Origin: Lepidonotus clava
Lineage: Eukaryota; Annelida; Polychaeta; Phyllodocida; Polynoidae
Direction: 5' to 3'
DNA: 64,000 nt
NCBI GenBank assembly: GCA_936440205.1
Contig: OW387135.1
Coordinates: 37,302,792-37,366,791, forward strand
In this document: piece by piece, positions 44,101 through 56,700 of the stretch
Numbering within the stretch: position 1 is the first letter of the stretch
How the letters are laid out: every line of letters begins with the position of its first letter
Position numbers and translations under genes: made by a program
Notes under the pieces: model-generated
Told to the model about the DNA's origin: nothing
Database searches by the model: none
Seen by the model: the letters and a program-made list of their open reading frames with translations, nothing else

Positions 44101-46114
44101 TCAACCATGGGTAGATGAAAAATATCACTCACTTCAGTCCCCTCATAGGGAAAAAAAACATATTTCGATGAAACGAAGTTATACTTAAGTTTGAGATTAA
44201 TGGCACGAACTGAGGCCCGTAGCCAGTGGGGTTCGGGGGTTCGTATGAACCCCCCGCACCCCTTGGACGAACCCCAATCTAAAATATCCGATCCCACCCC
44301 CACCCAGTTTGAAACCCCATTTCTATTGGCACTAGAATTATTGCTATGGGTATATGTTTACGCTATATGTTATGAAGAATAAATCTATACCCCCCTACCC
44401 AACAACGAGAATATTTTATCCCTATTGCTACGGGCCTGGAAATAAAAGGTTTTCTCGACTTTTCGGAGATGATATTCATGTTTTGATTTTATAGAGCCAT
44501 CATTATGACATACATTAATGAAATGTATAGTTTACATTGAGTTTTTTGACTTTCAGATCTAATGCAGAGATGTACTTCTATCCTGAAGGGGATCCTAGAG
44601 AAAGAATCAAAGGGATGGTACATCAAATTTAAGGATCGCATGTTGGCAGATCTTAAAGGTAAAAAGTTGTGTCAAAATTTGTTAACTCTGCAGTTTTGTA
44701 AGATAATTATGAAAAAGAATGAAAAATACAAATGTCCGAATTTATGTCTTTATCTTCGTCATGAGAAGTAATTTTGTAGTGTCGAAAGTGTAACAAATTT
44801 GGGCTTGTTAGGTGTGCACGTCGAAATATTTGTCCCATAATTCAGATACAGTTGTAACACCGAAACATACTAATTTCAAATACTGAATTCACCTTAGCAC
44901 ATGGTAATCGTATAGCTCACAAAGATGTTCATTCACCCTTATTTTCAGATCAAAATTTGACCTACGAAGAGATAGTAGAGGTAAGTTGCTTCTATTTCAT
45001 TGAAGTTTCTTTTTTTGGCATCATGGCATTTGCGCCAATTAAGACTTATTTTAATTTTAAGATTTTTCTAAAATCTCACAGAATGCAAGTTACGCACCAC
45101 TGTGGTTCTAGAAGAGAAAAGGAAAGAAAAGGTCACTGAGGTACATTGTTAGTAAAAGTTATGCAGTCTCAGCCCGTCCTCATTTCTAAAAAGGCGACCT
45201 TGCCTTAATTAATTAAGACAATTTAAACAATATTTAAATTCCAAATTATCATTAAGGAAAAAATAAGATAATCAGACATCAGCAAATGAGTTAGGAAAGG
45301 AGTCCTAAAAATGTGCTTTTAACTTCTTCGAAAAAATTATGATAAAAGAAGCACTTGAAAAGATGGTAAAATTAAAATATATCTCAAAATCTTTATTAAT
45401 TATACAAAATGATCCCCCTTCCTCGTACATAAAACAGGTCAGCGGCTCAATGGAGTCTAGTTCTTTAATTTACTATGTACCTATACCTATGTACCATATA
45501 TTGCCTATATGCATATGTAAATGTATACAGATGTAATCATTTTTAAACCTGATAAGTTCTAAACCATAGTTCAAAGAGAAGACATATTCCTGTACCATCA
45601 TTGTGTGCTAACAAACCATCATCCTATTTTATCTTCGAAATGTCAAGAACTATAGATTACTTAACATTGGTATACTTAATAATATACACATCCTGTTGTT
45701 TCAGGGTCTAAAGTGCGGTAGTTCTAATATATTAGATAATGATCATCACTATATTTTTCCTGATTGAAAAATATATAAATCAAACCATCTTGTATTTGTC
45801 TAAAGTTAAAAAATACAAACGTATAGCTAAAAACGCAACAACAAAAAATAATGATGCAACGAAACGACAGTATAAATCATGTTTGTTGATGAAGAGATGA
45901 AGATAAAGGATAAGAGCTCCATTAAGCTGATTAGCGATCTTAGTGCAGCCTTGTCAACGGCTAAATTCTATTGTGTATCAACTGCATTATATTCTCGTTG
46001 AGTAGTGTAATGAATATAGACGGTATTCTAGGTTTTCTGGATGTTTTACTTAAAACTTTTTTCCGTTGTTAGGATTTTTTAAGAATTCAACCAGATGTTC
46101 GCAGACTTGAGGGG
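35149..46114 (+). CDS. Large unrecognised membrane protein, N-terminal part (exons 1-17)
   Basis: N-terminal third of a 1357-residue protein whose 37 exons agree in phase. Exons: 35149-35184, 37227-37274, 37486-37530, 37997-38035, 38808-38861, 40671-40709, 41015-41092, 41287-41379, 41983-42113, 42341-42446, 42644-42761, 43185-43282, 43643-43723, 43882-43966, 44557-44658, 44949-44980 and 46073-46114. The first eight are all phase 0 and mostly tiny, coding an acidic, probably disordered leader (EVTLTVETDLTTPDSE and similar). From exon 8 the protein looks folded and helical: LAESLLYHWSHFPLVLPP, then SHFFSVSQSVKALGRAVW. Because exon 1 starts with ATG right after an acceptor, an upstream 5' exon is expected. 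Exon 17 (DFLRIQPDVRRLEG) is the least certain. No family recognised. Confidence 0.78.
35274..35767. mobile_element. 494-bp MITE with 6-bp target duplication
   Basis: Perfect 14-bp inverted ends CAGGCATCATACCG, flanked directly by TGATTG on both sides. The interior has repeated TTCCTTTAAATTCCTTTATT blocks and a patch of GTCGAC repeats. It lies in the first supported intron of the large gene. Confidence 0.72.
36220..36300 (+). pseudogene. Partial duplicate of the 38808-38861 exon and its donor
   Basis: The end of the exon (GTGACTGCGCTGGAG here versus GTCACTGTGCTGGAG) and about 45 bp of the following intron match in order. There is no good acceptor, and frames from the nearest AG sites are short or stopped, so it looks like a decayed duplicate exon. 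Confidence 0.45.
36796..37012. repeat. Minisatellite of ATGTCATGG units
   Basis: About 18 imperfect units built on GGGATGTCATGGCATTGTCAT in one block inside the intron before exon 2 of the large gene. Confidence 0.8.
38862..40670. other. Intron of the large gene, no feature seen
   Basis: 1.8 kb between coding exons 5 and 6. No repeat end or RNA gene recognised. Confidence 0.5.
44213..44437. mobile_element. CAGGCCCGTAGC-type MITE, copy 2
   Basis: 225-bp element with inverted ends AGGCCCGTAGC/GCTACGGGCCT and an interior GTTCGTATGAACCCCCC. It sits in the intron before exon 15 of the large gene. Confidence 0.65.
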
Positions 46115-47547
46115 GTCAGTAAATTTACTGGTGTCAAAGCAATAATGGATGGAACTTGGAAGGCTGTGTTTCTACTAACTTGTTTTTTATTTGAAAAGTT
46201 GTATCCCCGCAAACCGAGTTCCAAATAACGCTTTAATCCTTTTCAGAATTCTATAAACTCTTGGAATTCTGCTGTTTTTATTTCATTACATTATCTGTCC
46301 AATGATTTTAGTTCAAGTCATTGTGAATTTAATGCTATAGTCTATGTGGAATTTTTTCCACACCAAACCATTATACTTTTTATGACAACAATTTTAATGA
46401 CAAAATGGCAGTGCCAGTATGTATTCCAACATCCTCACCCCCACAGCAGACAGAAACGGGGATTGACAATATTTGGGACTCAGTTCCCCATGGCAACCAT
46501 AAAACACTGTTGGGCAACTGAGGGGAATTGCCCAATGGGAATATGTCAACGATTTCATACCTTTTTGTCTTTACAAAAAGATTTGGGCTTGTTGAATTTA
46601 TACTGAAAACAAGTTGTCAATTCCTGAGAAAGATTTTCACACCTACGCGTGCTAGCAAGATATCCGTTCGTATGAACGATTTTCATCGAACTGGTATCAC
46701 ACAGCTTTAGCAAAGGCTAGGTGAAAATTGCAAACAAGAGAATAAAGATATTCATGTAATACGTTTGATAAGAACTATAGTATATGTGTTTCACCCACCG
46801 ACCCGAAACTGATGCACATATTTTGTTAAATTTTAAAGTACCATGTAGTCCTAGATTTAAAAAGAACATATTTAATTTTGCAATATCTTGGTCGATATGT
46901 TGGCACTTTATAATTGTTATCGTCTGGTACCCTGCTTACCCGTGGGTCGCTGCTATCCGTATCTTAGCTCTCTGCGCCTTACAAAACACTAAAACTCGGA
47001 GGCTAAAATCACATCTTAAAATAGAGTAAATCACAAGGGATGGCATTTTGCATGATGTTCACTGCTGGAAAAAAAGATACTGCCATGAAAGTTTGTGATT
47101 TCTTCCTGCTTTATTACAATGCCCATTATACCGAGAAACGTTCCAGGTTGAACCTTTCTGTCAACTGGCTCCTATTAATGCACTGAATCGAAAAGCCCAA
47201 TTCCGCCAGCCTTATAATATGCAAGTAATACAAAGGTCTTTACTCCCTCCTTTTGCAGCTTTACCCCTTTTTCCATACATAGTTGTGTAATGAAATGCAA
47301 TGATATTATATAATGCAATTTATGGAACATGTTAACCACGAATATGTCACTTGGGAGGAAAGGAGTAAGCTTCAAAGTACAGCTTTGGAAGTCTCTTGAG
47401 TCAAATGTTGAAAACTCTCGCTCCTTCTATTGTAAGACCAAGTGTTATACATTTCTTTGTCAACGATGAGTATAATATAAACAGAACTGATATTGTTCAC
47501 ATCCTCTTTGCCCTGTATCTACATTTCGGTCCGTTTTGTGTATTCAG
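46115..47547. other. Intron of the large gene, no supported feature
   Basis: The short open stretches have no family resemblance. No repeat boundaries found. Confidence 0.45.
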
Positions 47548-50500
47548 AAGGTGAACGGCGCCATCCTGGAGGAGTACATCCGGCGTGTGTATGACGCCAT
47601 CTTGCGTAGTGAGGCGCTGGAGGCTCTGCAGCCCAGGATAGGTGGGTATAGGTTAACATGTTGAGAGACACTCCAATGATAACAATCTTCGTTTGCAACC
47701 CATTTTGTGAGTTAAAATACTGAATTCATTTGAAGTACCGGTACCGTATTTACTATCTATTTGGAAATACAGATACGTTTGTATTTTCTTTAATGAAAAT
47801 ATATTCTAGTAATATCAAAATCAGAATTAATTATTTCAATGTGAGATTAAATTATAAGGTAACCAAGCATGTTTTATAACAACAAATCATGTTGCTTTCT
47901 GCCTCCATACTGATTGCTGGTTTACGCTGTAAGCATTGTCTTCTTACACGTATGCTCGGTTTCAGGTGAGATACTTGTGGAGCAGGCCAAGTCTGTGCTC
48001 ATCATGACCGCAGCCGTTGACCACATGCGTAACAAGCTTCAACGCCACAAAGAAGAGGTGAGTACAGAATTATACAAATCTCCTTCACTCTTTTTCAACA
48101 CGTATCCACCTAACATCAGTCTGACAAAAATGCTATTCGAGATAATCAGTGTGTCCCAGATTCTGAGATTCAAAAGTACATATAAAGATACTCGCATTGA
48201 TTTCGATTCTGTACAGACACTGATTATAATATTTCCACGTGTCTTTGCTCTAGCTTCGGACTCACCTGGTCCGCACATACCCTGTCCGGTCTAGAATACG
48301 AGCCTGGATGAACGAGAAGCTACAGGCCTTTGAGGTACGTACACAGACAACTGGAGCACCGTGTCCCGCATGTGTGAATTTAATTTATGTATAACCACTT
48401 CATCATAAATAAAACCACAATTAACTTGTTAACAATATAATATTATACTCTGGCACTTTTTGTCAAAATATATGGAGAGTAATTGCTATGTTTTCAGCGA
48501 GAGTTCATCGAGCAGAACCAGTGGGGTGCCCACGAGGAAGCCATCGAGGACTGCCGCTCTCAGACCCTGGAGCAGGCCGTCTACTTCCTCCAGAGGGACC
48601 TCATCTTCATGAGAGATGTACGTAACCACCACATGCCAAAGTCAAATCGAATACGAGTTTAGAAGGAAATCTTGATGGGATTTTTTTTCATCAATATAAC
48701 CAGCAAATAGCGATTTAGAATTATGCAGCCGTTATGCTTTTGAAATTTGTTTATGATGATGATCAATGAAAGCATAAGCAAACAAGCCTTAGTCTGTCCA
48801 GCAGGTCTATCATTACGAGACATATATAATTAGTTCTAAGCCTTATTATGGGGTGTGTTTTCAGAGAGAGCCCGTGTGGAGTCAGGAGCTGAGCAAGGTG
48901 CGCATCCCCACCCGCAGCTTCAGCTGGGCCTTCCGCATCTGGCGCCCTGCCAAGTACGTGGTGAAGCGCCACCTCGACGGCGAGGAGGAAACCATCCCCA
49001 CCGTCATCGTCGACTCGCCCATCTCAGTGCGACCCCCGACCGACCCCGACGAGGTGAGGCCCACCTGACCTGGTCAGATCCCCGTGTGGGAGTTAATCTG
49101 ATAAATTGATATCACGTTCAGATCTAATTGACACTTCAGCGCAAAGGAAATAAAACGAAACATCATAAACCTTAACATCCCTGTATCATATATCGAGAAA
49201 TCGGGAAAGATAGTAGACGACAGGAGTATATATATCTCTCGAGGTGTGACATGTAATTATGGATTTCACTCCGGTTTTATCAGGGAGGGGGACCTTTCTG
49301 CAATGACTCTAGAATGGTTTGTTTTTCTCTGACACAGGCCACGTTCACCGTGGACAAAGATAACATACGGCGAACCAGCACTAGGTACCCCTTCTGGCGG
49401 TGGATTTGCTACCTATACAGAACCTGCTCCTGGATGCTGAATTCCATGTTTTTCTTGGGGGTAAGTGCCTGCCAAACGGATTCTAGGATTTGGAAAATCA
49501 CACCCTCATCTATGTTGTAAACGTTATAACAAGTATACCGAGTACTTGTGACACTGTACACTTTCGTGGTAAAAAAGATGGTAAAGAATGGAATTTTCAG
49601 AACAGCAACAGTTATTTTATGGTACTTTTCAAGTTGGGACTTTCGAGTTTTTGCGTGATGCTCACCAGTTATTGCTGCTGTACCAACTGTATCTGTCCCA
49701 AATTTGTCATGGTTAGATGGCAGGAAACCTTTAGATGATTAACTCATAACATCCTCGAGCTATTCTCAATAAATTCGTGCGCCATCTGAAACCTGGGTCG
49801 TAATAGAACATAGTAACAGTATTGTTTGAAACTTGGCTTCTTTATCAGCTTGGACTGTGGTGGTATCCGGGAGTAACATGGGGTCTTATCTGACTGTTTC
49901 AGATCGTGGTGCCGTGGTGCAGCCCCGTCAGTCTGCGCGCCCTCTTCTCCCCCAGCCCCTTCATGCCCGACTTGGAACTAAACCAGGTTAACGTGAGTAC
50001 TGGTCTTCTCACCAGAGGGTGCGACAGCTCTGCCCCCTGCCCACCAGGGGCGCTGGCTGCTCCCCCGAACATAGGCTTGCTTCTGCACCCAGTGTTGTGA
50101 ATGAACTATTCCGCGAGGAATGTTGCCAAGAACATCCCCTTTTCTCTTGGTTGCCACATGTGCCATGTAACAAAAACGACAAATAAAAGATATTATCAGC
50201 ACGAGCTTAAAGAAAATAATATCAGATTACAGCGTTCGATATGGAAATATAATTATCTATGTTTGTATTCATAGGTCCTACATCATTTATTTTTATTATC
50301 ACATGATATTCATATAAAGACACAAGAACATACGTAACATGTAGAAATAATGATTCAAAGTCTATAGAAATGTACTACTGTAGCTAATCCCAAATGCATT
50401 AACTAGATCTACTGTATAAGGCAAGATAGCAACGTTTAGACATGTATTGATAAAAGGTATTATCGCAAGGGGATGCTCTTCATTATACGAGCCTTCAATC

Positions 50501-53305
50501 ATATTTTTGGCTATTATGCGAACGCTTCTAGAATACTCCACCAAAAACCTTAGAAAGTTTTATGTTGTAGGACACCCGCAAAGACTAGCATCAATTTTGT
50601 CACTTCATAGAAATAAGCATCCACTTTTCTCTTTTCAGACAATTTTTTGTAGAATATTCTATGTATGCCCTTTATGACCTTTCTTTTGATTTTTGGTTGT
50701 GATAACAAGCAAATTCATCAATTCTCATACTTCTTCTGAACTTGCATGGAGGAAAGCATGTGAGTACCTCTTTTGTGTGATTAAAAACTGGATATAGAAA
50801 ATTCAACTTATTATAGAGATTTTAGGAATGTTTCCTTGATGTTGTCTTTATATTTTGTATAGGGAACCCTGTGCCCTCGCCAGTCGTCGCTGACGCACAC
50901 CCTGGTTTCGAGGCTCTCAGCGTTGTGGAGACACGTCCGTCATTCACGACTCACCTTTGAGAACACCCCGGACACAGGTCAGTCCACATAAGTATCCTCT
51001 GCTTCAGATCTATTAGAGTAAAGTATTTTTATTAAAAAAATACACTTCAAGGTCTTTTCAACTATACTAGAAAAAAAACAACAATTTTTTAAGGCTATTA
51101 CAAACATCTGTTTTACAACAATCTTATTTCTGTTAAAACAATCGATGCACAATGATAGTGCTACACATAATTCAATTTCAGAGAGTAATTTAACTTGATA
51201 GAATTTTGTGAATTTTTGTTAGTTTTTTTCTACTTCAACGCCTCTGAAAATAATTTTCTAAATGTAATACTTAAATAACGTTTTATAGCATTTTAAGGTC
51301 AATTCAGATTTCTTTATTCTGTTTCCGACTTTTACATTGGCCCAAAACTTGCATTATTTCTTAATCCTATGCAGGTTTCCTTGGTAAGTCCTTCATACGC
51401 CATTTGAACCGCGCGTGGAACTACGGCCTGAAGGGCGGTCTGGGCAGCGTGCTGCTGGTGGTGGTCTTCCCCGCCGTCTGCCTCCTGACGTCCACCCTCT
51501 CCGTGGTCCTCGCCATCACCACTCCGCTCTGGTAAGCTGCTCACTTACTTAGTGTCCGCCGATTACTAGGTTCAGATAGGTTTAACACATCAATTTAAGG
51601 AGGTGACAAAAGTTTGTCTGTAGGGTGATCCAGACATTGGTGGTAGAAATGTAACATATATTGCAAGTCTGAGCATATTATAGTCTTTCCCCATGCCCAC
51701 TGCCCCTTGCCACGTCCTCTCTCTTATATTAGAAAAAAAATACAGCGGTAGACAAAAAGCGTTCGTGTTGATAACTTATCATCTGCAGATGTAGATAGTC
51801 TGTTTGTTGATAAACCGTTTATGTATAATCCGATATCTATGATCAGAAATATAACTCGTTGTAGCATTTTAACGACCATGTTTTTTTTTCTAGGATGCCA
51901 GTTGTCACGCTCTGCGTACACATATTCATGTTCCTCATCTACGACTTTGACCACCAAGGTAAGCCTATGCAATTCTGAATATGATTTCTTTACGTATGCG
52001 TCTCATACTTTTCAGCTAAAAAAATCGCTTTTCACCAAAACATATTTTCATGTGAAAATGATCTAGAAATATTATATGTAACATGTATAATATTTTCCCT
52101 GACGTTGCGCTATTTCTTATTGTGTCGTTGTATACCATGTTAATGTTTTTGATGACTGTTTCCCCAGATGGCAGTAACCGCATCCTGTACCTCTTTGACG
52201 TGCTCATCTGGCAGTTCCTCATCCAGGGCTGCATCCAGCCCGTCTGCGCCCTGGTGGCCGGAACCATCTGCTGCCCCCTCGCCGCCCTCATCATCCAATT
52301 AGGTATTCTTCGTTTGTATAAGAGTGAACAGAAAAGATATATTCATATCACATTGAAAAATGTGAACTGTAATGCATGTCATGGTTTAGGGCCTTTATTC
52401 TCCCGCCTGTAAAGAAACATTGTCTATGTAGGTTTACAAAACAGTTATTTGTTTTAAGGAAAGTGTTAAGTGTGCAAAGGTTGTGAACGCATGTAATTGT
52501 CTGTCCGTGGCCGCTATGATTATATTAACCCGAAAAAACCTGCACGATACAATATGAGAGTTGGTGAAAATATGAGTTGTGTTTTCAGTGGGTGTGATAA
52601 AGCGTGGCGGCCGCGCTGTGTGGGATGCCTTCATGTTCCACGCCGTCATCAAAAAGCGAGGACGGGTGCCCATCAGCGACAGCTTCGTGGCCCGAAGAAT
52701 CGCAGGCCCAGGCCTGGCTTCAAACTACTTCTACCAGGTAAAAAGTCAACGCTCTTTGTGATAGAATGTCGTAGAAACGTACGAAATGAAAAAGTAATCA
52801 GTTCTGTAGTATGCTACCATGCAAAATGTAGAGGAACATTGACTTTAAAAAGCGAATCTCAAAAAAATTGAGATGATCGTGGAAAAATACTTGACAATTA
52901 TTTTATCGAAGTCTGCCAGGATCCCTGCATTAAATGTTTAGAAGGAGCTGTTTTAGAAAAAAGACATCTAGCAGTACTGCAATGTCATTGGAGGGTGCTT
53001 ACCTAGGTTTTCACCATATTGAAACGTCTTACAAATGTTTAGGCCTGGAGGTACTACAACTCAGTTTCATTGTCAATATTCTGTACCAACTCCAGATTGT
53101 GAGAAATGCATGTTATATTAAACATAACGCAGAAAAAGTAAAACGTCTCAAATTGTTTCCGTGAATATCTGAACTTTGCTTATTCCCACCAGATCCACCC
53201 AGAACAGGCCCTGGCGGCCGTGGAGGCCCAGATGGAGCTGCATGAGCTGAACGCCTGGTCTAAGAACATGGCCACTGTCATCGACCAGCCCATGAACGAG
53301 TACAG
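47548..53305 (+). CDS. Large unrecognised membrane protein, membrane core (exons 18-29)
   Basis: Exons: 47548-47641, 47966-48057, 48254-48334, 48498-48617, 48865-49053, 49338-49460, 49903-49992, 50863-50977, 51375-51531, 51894-51958, 52168-52302 and 52589-52737, followed by 53193-53305; all have GT-AG borders and consistent phases. After a helical region (LVEQAKSVLIMTAAVDHMRN) come hydrophobic segments near residues 620-648, 732-763 (SVLLVVVFPAVCLLTSTLS), 764-782 (VVTLCVHIFMFLIY) and 790-831 (two spans around CALVAGTICCPLAALII). Four or five membrane passes are likely. A conserved-looking loop follows: RRIAGPGLASNYFYQIHPEQ. No pore, ATP-binding or enzyme motif is evident, so I give no function. 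Confidence 0.82.
49993..50862. other. Intron of the large gene, no feature seen
   Basis: 0.87-kb AT-rich intron without recognisable content. Confidence 0.5.
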
Positions 53306-53713
53306 GTAACCTGCAAAAGAAACGTTTAATTCGAATAAATGTAATCCTGATGTGTTCGCCATAGGTGATTTTTCTAAATCTGCATTTGTACTTGCAGTAT
53401 CTGATATATTAAGGCTTCTGAGCCAACGAACAGTAAAAGGAAATGTATTTGAAAAAAATAGTTAGATGTGAATTTACCAGGGCGCGGCCTCAGGTAATTC
53501 TAAAGGAAATTAATATATTCGATATATCAAAATTCTGATCGGAAATAGTTTTTTTCTTTTTAAAGGAATTGTAACAAATATTAGCTCTTTTTACAAAGCC
53601 AGACCGTGTACGACGACTCCGGTATTTAGAAAAGTAGATATCTCTGTAGTACACTTAGGGAAAGTGAGTAAAACTGAAACCTTTCATCAATTTTACATCT
53701 TGTTTTCTTGCAG

Positions 53714-56700
53714 TTCGTTTGTGCATCGCCTGTTCCGGCCATTCTCTGCCGTCATTTCATCATTCGGAGTGTATGAAAACCTATCTGATGAAACGACCAA
53801 ACTTCACAAGAAACTAGATTCTACAGTTAGTCAGTACGTATTGTGACAAGACAACCTTGATTCCTTATAGTAAGAGCCTGGTTGGTTAGGCTAGGTTCAT
53901 TTAAATACAAATGTAACAATTGGAATATTATGTCATACCCAGATGATAACTCATCAAGAAGGCAATGTTACCAAATTGCATTGATTATGTTGGTTTGTTT
54001 TGTGAATGTGACATATGTAGTTACATTAGAAAGTGCAAGTAACTAGTTATTCAATGTCACAGCAAGTTGGTAATTCTATTGACTGAAATTTTTATATAAG
54101 GCAAGATTTGAGTTGCAATACCACAAGTGACAACAGAATATATGAAAGCTACTCTGTTTCTATTTCCCAGGAGAAAGAAGATACTTAAAACTGGTCTGAC
54201 ATCCAAGCTGAAAGACAAGATAAAGTTGACGAGTCGTGAACTGAAGGTAGGATTGAGAAACGTCTTATGCAAATTTTCTGTTATTTGAATTCCAAAACAA
54301 TTAATTTTAGGAAGAAAATTGTTCAATAGACTAACCTCTTCATAAGTGAAGGAACGACAACAAATGTTCAGGTTCTGTGAATAAAAGAGAAAGACACGTC
54401 ACAGTTCGTGGTCCAGAGGCGCAATGTTCATGTCCAACCCCATCACCCGTTACCGTTCACTCCCGACAGGTGACCGTCACACAAACGGCTAAGATGCTGG
54501 AGAGCTTCTACCCGGACCACGTTATCCGCCGACTGAGTGTGAGTGAGCAGGACTTCTGGGAGGGGCGCCACCTGGACGTGAACGACTGGCAGGGTCTGGC
54601 CACCCAGATCCTCTGTGAGATCTTCTCCGCCTCCTTCCTCTCTCCCCTAGAGGAGGCCGACACCTGCTTCAAGTTGGAGGTAGGGCGCCTCGGGCTCTCA
54701 GGTTGACGCTCATCAATTACTGACATTGATCGGGTTATATAGTAGAATTAAATTTATGAAGACAGTACATGTAACTATAATTTTGTGAGAAATGTTTGTT
54801 TAGCCTTGTTTAAAAAAATATATGAAAAAACGGTATCAAAATGCTGACTAACTAAATGTGGCTTACTAGTGCATCAATCTGACTACACTAGGGACACACT
54901 CGTGCCATCCATTCATTATCTGATCTTGGGTAACAAGGGCCTACGTGATGGCTGATTAAAATATTAATGGGTGAGTATATCATCGTAAGAGCCTACATTC
55001 TTTCAGTAAAGAACACATGACAAACAATTATACAAAGGTTGAACTGTGTCATTGTATGAGTCAATTACAAGCAAAGCAGTGATAACATTGTAATAGTAAA
55101 CATCCGACGCTTTAACCTTGTTGCGTCTGTTTAGGTGAAGCACCTGAACATGAGTCGTTACCTGGAGATGCTCAAGTCGGCTGAGTTCCGGGACGACCTG
55201 GACGTGGTCAGCGCCGTGCACACTCCTAAAGGTAGGTCCTACTGGTCGGAAAACCACCGGGACTCATTGCCACGTTATTACATGCTTTATCCTCCTCCAA
55301 CTAAAATACTAGGTAAACTACTTAACATTTTATCGGAGCGGGGCGTCCTAGTGGCGCCGAGGTAGCGTGCTCGACTTCAGACCGGAAGGTTGCACTAAGA
55401 CAGAACCTTTGCCAACCTTCAAAAAGAGTAGGGTAGTGATCATGGTGATGGGCCTCTCCTATATCTCATAGATTCTATCATAAAAGACAGAATTATCAAG
55501 AAGCCTTGTTCTTACAATTCATATAACCTAAGCAGTCGTTACGGCGTTTTACTCCAATAACCGACCAATTTGATCAGACCTGTACCCTTCATTTCCAGAC
55601 ATACATTTTCCTATATGATTTATCAGGAAGATACATTTTCATAACATGAACTATATCTTTTGTAACAGGGGACATTGACGTGGACGCTCCGCGTATGGAC
55701 ATCAACCTTTTCAACCCATTCAAACAGAACATGAAGTACGCTGACTACTATGCACCGAGGTAAGATTGTTTTGATGTCTTTCGCTTTTTTAATGAATTGG
55801 AAAACGCATTTGAGAAGGACATATTTTATTGAATTACAGTTTGTATTGATCTAAACCAACGCCCCTATAATATTTTTCACTTCAAAGATTTACGAATCAC
55901 CCCATAGTCTTAGACCCCAACAGTATTCCACATAAAAAGAAAAGATTCTGAAAAAATAAATAACTGTGGTTGTTCTTGGTTTAGGAGGCCTTCTCGTTGG
56001 CCGCGGTTATGGAAGAAGCCCATCATGCTGTTTTCCGACATCGCCAAGCTGGAGATCCCACTCCACATCCCACACCCGGCCTTGATATGTCTTCTCATCT
56101 ACAACAGGTCAGTAAACAGTCACAGATGAACCTTTTTTTGTCGTGACATTCTTTGTCTAGAATCGTCTGTGGTAATGGTGATGTTTTATGGAGATTTTGT
56201 TGCCTAGATTTGCTATTACATGCACTAATTTTTGTATTTCAAATTGGTTTTAGTTGTATAGTTACACAATATTTTTCTATAGTCATTGTGCAGATGATGT
56301 CACAACTGTCCAGAATGGGCTGGCCGCCATCTTGGTGATCAGTTTAAAATCATTCATAATTCTAAAGCATTTAAAATACAGTTTTATGCTAGAAATACTA
56401 GAAATAGTCTCATGTGAATATATCATCATTCATTATTCATACATTTTTATTTTTTCTGTGACCATGTTGTCTTGATCACCATGTTGTGATCACCAAAATG
56501 TGATCACGTGACCACGTCTGCATGAGGTCTATATGATGGACATCTTAAAAGAAAGATTTTGAAGGGAGTGATTAAAGTATCTTGCCTCAAAGGTGAGTTA
56601 CTTTTGATCTGGGCTGGGAAAGTGTGCTGGGTCGGTAGTAAGTTGGTACTCTGGGAGTTGTCAAATCAGATAAATCTATATCGTGCTTGAACCTGGTAAA

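Noticed and set aside
46346-47029. Open frames in an intron of the large gene
   Set aside because: No conserved motif, and neither fits the phase-consistent exon chain.
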